Source: Artemia franciscana
Lineage: Eukaryota; Arthropoda; Branchiopoda; Anostraca; Artemiidae
Length of the DNA stretch: 64,000 nucleotides
Assembly (NCBI RefSeq): GCF_032884065.1
Contig: NC_088863.1
Location: forward strand, 41,324,880 to 41,388,879
Reading direction: 5' to 3'
The notes below the pieces were generated by a model. It did not search any database and was not told where the DNA came from. It was given only the letters and a program-made list of their open reading frames with translations. Positions 59,791 to 64,000 of the stretch are shown in pieces (within the stretch, counting starts at the first letter, position 1; each line of letters opens with the position of its first letter). A program made the position numbers and the translations under genes.

Positions 59791-60949
59791 GACATAACAA
59801 ACGTTTAAAAAAAATATTCTTAAGCATCTTCCGCGTATTCGTCAGTTCGCCGAAGTTATTAATCATGCGGAAGTTATTAATCGTTCCCGATAACATTATT
59901 TCTTTATCTGATTCTTTTATAAAATTAGTTCATAAAATTAATTATGTAAAGGAAGTGCCTTGAAAAATTGAATCCAGGTTATTTTTTATTCGGGTATTAG
60001 CTCAGAATAAAAAGCTGCAATTCTGCTTTTCCTACCATAGTTTTTACTCGAACATTGTAGCGCAATGAACTCGAAGTACTTGGTGAGTTTTTTCTCTTTT
60101 TATTATTATTATTTTTGTATTATTACTTTTTTTTTACAAAGCCCAAAGATTTCCCTTTTTATCTGTGAACCATACCATTTTTTCAAGTGTTAGTTCTTAA
60201 GAAATAATGATGGATCCTTTACACTTTTGTAGCTGACGATGGCCCATAGTAATCAAAACTTTGGAAACACGTGTAAGAAAAAGTGCCTAGTAACAAAAAA
60301 TTGTTGTTTATAATTAACTCAGGAATTGTATCAATTATTTAGTTCATTTTAACAGTAAAATACTATTTGAAAAAAATTCAGTGAATCTAAAAGCGGACCC
60401 TGAATCCCCTGAAAGTCATGTTGGAATGGAATAAAAAGTACAGCAACAGAATAAGGCTGATTCTAGTGGATAGATTCGTTCTAATCTTGCCTAGTGACGT
60501 CTTGCCAAGAATTTGGGTTGGAGCGAATTTGTTTTTTTGTTCTATTTGTTTTTTCAATGACAACCCAAGAAGGATATTTATCAACGAAAATGCTCGAAAA
60601 AAGTATTTTTATAAATTTAGGGGGCGTAGGCTTACCCCTCCCATGTTGGCACCGCTGGAGCTAGTAGACAACCGTAACATCTTAGAAAGAGTCAGAAAGA
60701 CGCAGTTTCATTTCAATTTTTGTGTTAAGGGTTCAATTATAGCCCTTGACCGCATCAATGTGCTTTTATTTAGATCTTTATTTGAAAAGGAAACAAAAGC
60801 CGCATAGGGAGTTGATAGAACTTAGAAAGTTCTAGAGTGTCTTAGTATTTTATTTTTTTAGCACTATTAACTGATTGATTGGGAATAGCAAAAACAATTC
60901 AGTTCAAAAACAATTCAGGCAGGAAGGATTGGGTGCGTAGACAGGGACT
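59791..60949. other. No firm gene; possible short first exon and an unassigned frame
   Basis: ATGAACTCGAAGTACTTG at 60066 runs into a donor-like GGTGAGT, resembling a short first coding exon, but no partner exon is found. A 129-codon frame at 60418-60807 carries no domain I know, and part of it (near 60620) reads through CCCCTCCCATGTTGGCACC, typical of transposon ends. Confidence 0.35.
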
Positions 60950-62030
60950 AGAGCTCGTGATGAATATGGATGTTAAGTCTTGTTTAGGTTGAAAAGGTAT
61001 TAATAATACAATGCTTGTTCCTCAATTTTCGGCTAAAATGTACAAGGTTTCAGTAAAACTGAACCAAGGCTCAATGACTGAAACAGTTGGTTAAACCCAC
61101 TGATTTAGTTTTACCGGCTCGACTGGTAGACACTGCAGTGACTCATGAATTTTACTTATAGCTACGGGAACAAACAGAAAGGATCCCATATAGAAATATG
61201 GCATTTTTACTATGGTGTTTCAACGCTCGAGCTGGTAGAAATAGGGGTAGAAGGTATCCTAGCCTAGGTAAATTTGGAATGCAGTTTACATAATTATAAG
61301 TAAAAATTACCATATACTAGTGTTTGGGGTTAATCTAAGGCTGACATCGAGAAAGGGTAACTACCTTCCAGGAGTTATGACTTCGGTAAACTGCAGCATA
61401 AAAATTTGAGAGTAACTTTCCAGTGTCAGTTGATTATTAAACTAAAGAGTCTAAAATTTGACACTAAAAGGATGAATTAATTTAGGAATGGATTGCAAAG
61501 TAGCATATTAAGTGTTAGGGGGGAAAGTTAAAAACGTTGCTAGGAATATTATGAAAAATACTTTAAGCTTGGTAGAAAAGACGGGGGGAGGGTCTAAAGA
61601 AGTATTTGAGCGACAAATGATTTGAGAATAAGAGCAATGAAAGGAAAGTAGAGAAATCATTAAAATGTGAACTAAGAAGGTGTGAAGACTTGGGATTAAA
61701 TTACCTATGATTTGGAAGATGAAGCCAGACGGCATAACAGTAAAATTCTATATTTGCCTGTTAAAGGATCGAGAAGGAATAGTCAATCTGGACTTGTCCC
61801 AGTTAAAAAGAGAAACACTATTTCTATTTGTGATAGTGAAAGAGTTCAGGGTAAAACCTTTTGAGGTTGTACTTAACCGTGACAAAGCTACAGAAACGAA
61901 TAAAAAAGTTTGGCAGTTTTTTTAAGCGAAGCAAGATTTGTTTTACGATGAAAAATTAGAGACAAATAACAGGATTAATAAATATTAAACGCTCAGGTAC
62001 AGGTGGTTTGGTAAATTGCAGAACTGCTCA
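60950..62030 (+). pseudogene. RTE-like LINE endonuclease to RT-linker region, decayed
   Basis: From about 61320 the plus strand reads VNLRLTSRKGNYLPG, then VARNIMKNTLSLVEK, a DEARRHNSKILYLPVKGSRR block near 61720, SQSGLVPVKKRN, DSERVQGK and VLNRDKATETNKKV, ending near 62020. The same order is seen on the minus strand at 2170-3230. Upstream, 61010-61040 gives LVPQFSAKMYKV, plausible for the N-terminal part of the endonuclease. Multiple stops and shifts are present. Confidence 0.78.
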
Positions 62031-62059
62031 AAGGAAGGGGGCCACTGGGACAGCTGCCA

Positions 62060-62190
62060 CAGGCACCGTTACTAGGGTGTGTGGGAGGATCTTTCTATGG
62101 AGGAATTTTTCATGGGGGAAGAGATTTTTCAATGAAGGGGGTGCCAGTTTTCCCAGCAGTATTTAAAAGCGGTTTAAAAAAGACAAGTTT
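62060..62190 (+). repeat. FB1 fragment
   Basis: GGATCTTTCTATGGAGGAATTTTTCATGGGGGAAGAGATTTTTCAATGAAGGGGGTGCC matches the FB1 block seen at 33255-33315. Confidence 0.8.
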
Positions 62191-62934
62191 AATTACAATA
62201 AATACCTCTTTTGAAAGTACTAAAAAGTCCTTCAGGATTGTCAAGTTCTTCAGGCTTCTAAAATCTATGTGTCATCCTGTATATTATTTCATAACTAATA
62301 GATTTTTTTCTTTAGAGATGGAATAAATATTATTTCTGGAATCAAAGATTCCAGAAATAATATGCCCTATAATCTTTCTTTATGTGACAAAATTAGGTTT
62401 TTTAAGGAAAGTTTGACGGTGATGCAAAGTAAAAACTGTTTTTAACAGCCTATCTTAACAAAAATTCCAATTGACTTTAATTTTTCGCCGAAGCTGGACA
62501 ACAATCTTTTTAAGCCTTATTGTGCATTTTCTAAAACCTGAGAACGATTAAAAATTAATTTTACCTGCAAAAAAAGTTTTCTGATGAAAGTAACGAGAGT
62601 AAAGAAAGTAAACTTAAAACCCTCCAAAATTACAGTTTCTCTGTTTATGCAAAATTTTTGAAAAAAAAGAATGATTTCAAACAAACTGGTTTTGTATTCT
62701 CAGTAAAAAGCTCGTTGTTCGGAATTCTGTAAACATGGATAAGCATTAAAAGCCAGTTTATTTCAAATTATTTTTCATTAATATGTTGCTTAAACTGAAA
62801 TAGTAATTTTTGTGTGTTTAAGTTCACTCTGTATTATCCTCAGAAAAACCTTTCTTTTTAAATGAATCATTATAAATATAAAACTGTACGAAAAACTGTA
62901 ATGTGTCTGTACGAATAACTTGAATTCTGTACAA
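62191..62934. other. No gene; perfect hairpin at 62327-62363
   Basis: A 17-bp perfect stem (ATATTATTTCTGGAATC and its inverse) with a 3-nt AAA loop. The remaining sequence is AT-rich without features. Confidence 0.6.
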
Positions 62935-64000
62935 AATCAGTAAAAAAAACAAGTTTTTTTTTTAAATGAAAGTAAGGAGCGACATTAAAACTTAAAACGA
63001 ACAGAAATTACTCCGTATATGAAAGTTTGACTCTTTCTCTTAACTCTACTTCTTAAAACAGTAAAAAACTTTAGTGTAAAGAGCGGGGCGTTGAGGAGGA
63101 AAAGCCCCTTTTATATACGGAGTAATTTCTGTTCGTTTTAAGTTTTTTAATGTCGCTCCTTACTTTCAGTTAAAAAAATTTGTTTTTCTATTTAATTTCA
63201 GGACGTTTTTTAATTAATGCATGTTTTGATCTTGGCTATCCGCACATAAATAATTAAAACGAAATTTGCATATTAATTTATTTTGGCTGAATGGCTTTCT
63301 CATAGTTTTAATCGGAAGATTTTGAGAAAAAAAAAGAGAGGGAGGAAGCCTAGTTGCCCTCCAATTTTTTGATTACTTAAAAAGGCAACTAGAACTTTTA
63401 ATTTTTTTACGATCATTTTCATTAGTAAAAAATAGACGTAATTTACGAATTAAGTTACGTAACGAACTCCTATATTCGTATGTTTTTATTGCGTATATGA
63501 GGGAGTTCACTCCTCGTCGATACCTCGCTCTTTACATTAAAGCTTAAATTCCGTCACAATTCCTTAAGAATGACCCTTGAATCACAAAGGCCGTAGAATA
63601 AATAGTTGAAATTACTAAAAATACTTTAGCGTAAAGATCGAGGTATTAGGAGGAAGTGAACAGAAATTATATGTGTAATAGTTTCTGTTCGTTTTAAGCT
63701 TTAATGCTGATCCTTAATTTCAGTAGAAAAAACCTTTCATATTTATATTTTCATTGTTTTTTTTAAATAATGCTAAAAATTCCTGCGCCCCCTTCATTGA
63801 AAGTCTCTTCCCAATTGAGAAGTTTTTCCATGGAAAGATTATCCCACGTACCCCCCCACCTCAACTCTCCCTCCCAAACCAAAACATCCCCCTGAAAACA
63901 TCCGTACACTTCCCATTAACCATTACTATATGTAAACACAGGTCAAAGTTTGTAGCTTGCAACCCCTCCCTATATATATATATAAGAAAACTGCTGAACG
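62935..64000 (-). mobile_element. FB1 element, minus orientation, cut by the window end
   Basis: The terminal fold-back lies at 62965-63180, with a shortened left arm. It is followed by the AGGAAGCCTAGTTGCCCTCC block, the internal module near 63480-63720 and the CCCCCTTCATTGAAAGTCTC block. It ends in AAACACAGGTCAAAGTTTGTAG before a TATATATATATA tract, where the window closes. Confidence 0.88.

Noticed and set aside
60418-60807. 129-codon plus-strand frame as a gene
   Set aside because: Part of it reads through sequence typical of transposon ends, and no domain or splice context supports it.

Overview
The window looks like non-coding, repeat-dominated DNA from an animal nuclear genome. It is AT-rich, no long intact reading frame is present, and I see no operons or Shine-Dalgarno sites. 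Splice-like signals occur, and most recognisable coding sequence is decayed transposon. The mix (RTE-like and L2/CR1-like LINEs, piggyBac, a Maverick/Polinton-type element, a tRNA-derived SINE, hairpin-rich MITE-like elements, satellites) fits a large invertebrate genome. A crustacean such as a brine shrimp is only a guess.

Layout. 1-3230 is one RTE-like LINE on the minus strand, split by a non-autonomous element called FB1 here. 3231-5340 holds degenerate tandem repeats, a 150-bp hairpin and a tRNA-derived SINE. 6482-9141 holds candidate exons with phase-compatible splice sites, interrupted by a 1.56-kb TIR transposon. 9.7-14.7 kb is a fossil Maverick/Polinton (adintovirus-like) element: a protein-primed type B DNA polymerase pseudogene, a deleted capsid-like gene and an adenain-like protease. 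It is followed by minus-strand frames of unknown identity to 16.3 kb. 16.4-31 kb holds LINE fragments on the minus strand, an (AT)n microsatellite, and FB1 and FB2 elements. 31.65-35.7 and 48.6-52.3 kb are two copies of one TIR transposon; each carries a different later insertion. 39.4-42.6 kb is an inverted stretch of a ~117-bp satellite with a trinucleotide microsatellite and a decayed piggyBac transposase gene inside it. 42.7-48.6 kb has more FB1/FB2 arms, a LINE tail, a 384-bp MITE and a fold-back. 52.3-55.3 kb has FB1 copies and a 634-bp palindrome. 55.4-58.5 kb is satellite surrounding a G-rich fold-back. 59-64 kb has FB2, an RTE-like LINE on the plus strand and a last FB1 copy cut by the window edge.

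No complete functional gene can be called with confidence. The two most interesting items are the fossil virus-like element with its unidentified minus-strand frames, and FB1. FB1 is a ~1.7-kb non-coding element with two stem-loop modules and at least ten copies here. One copy is validated as an insertion by an empty site in the sister copy of its host transposon.
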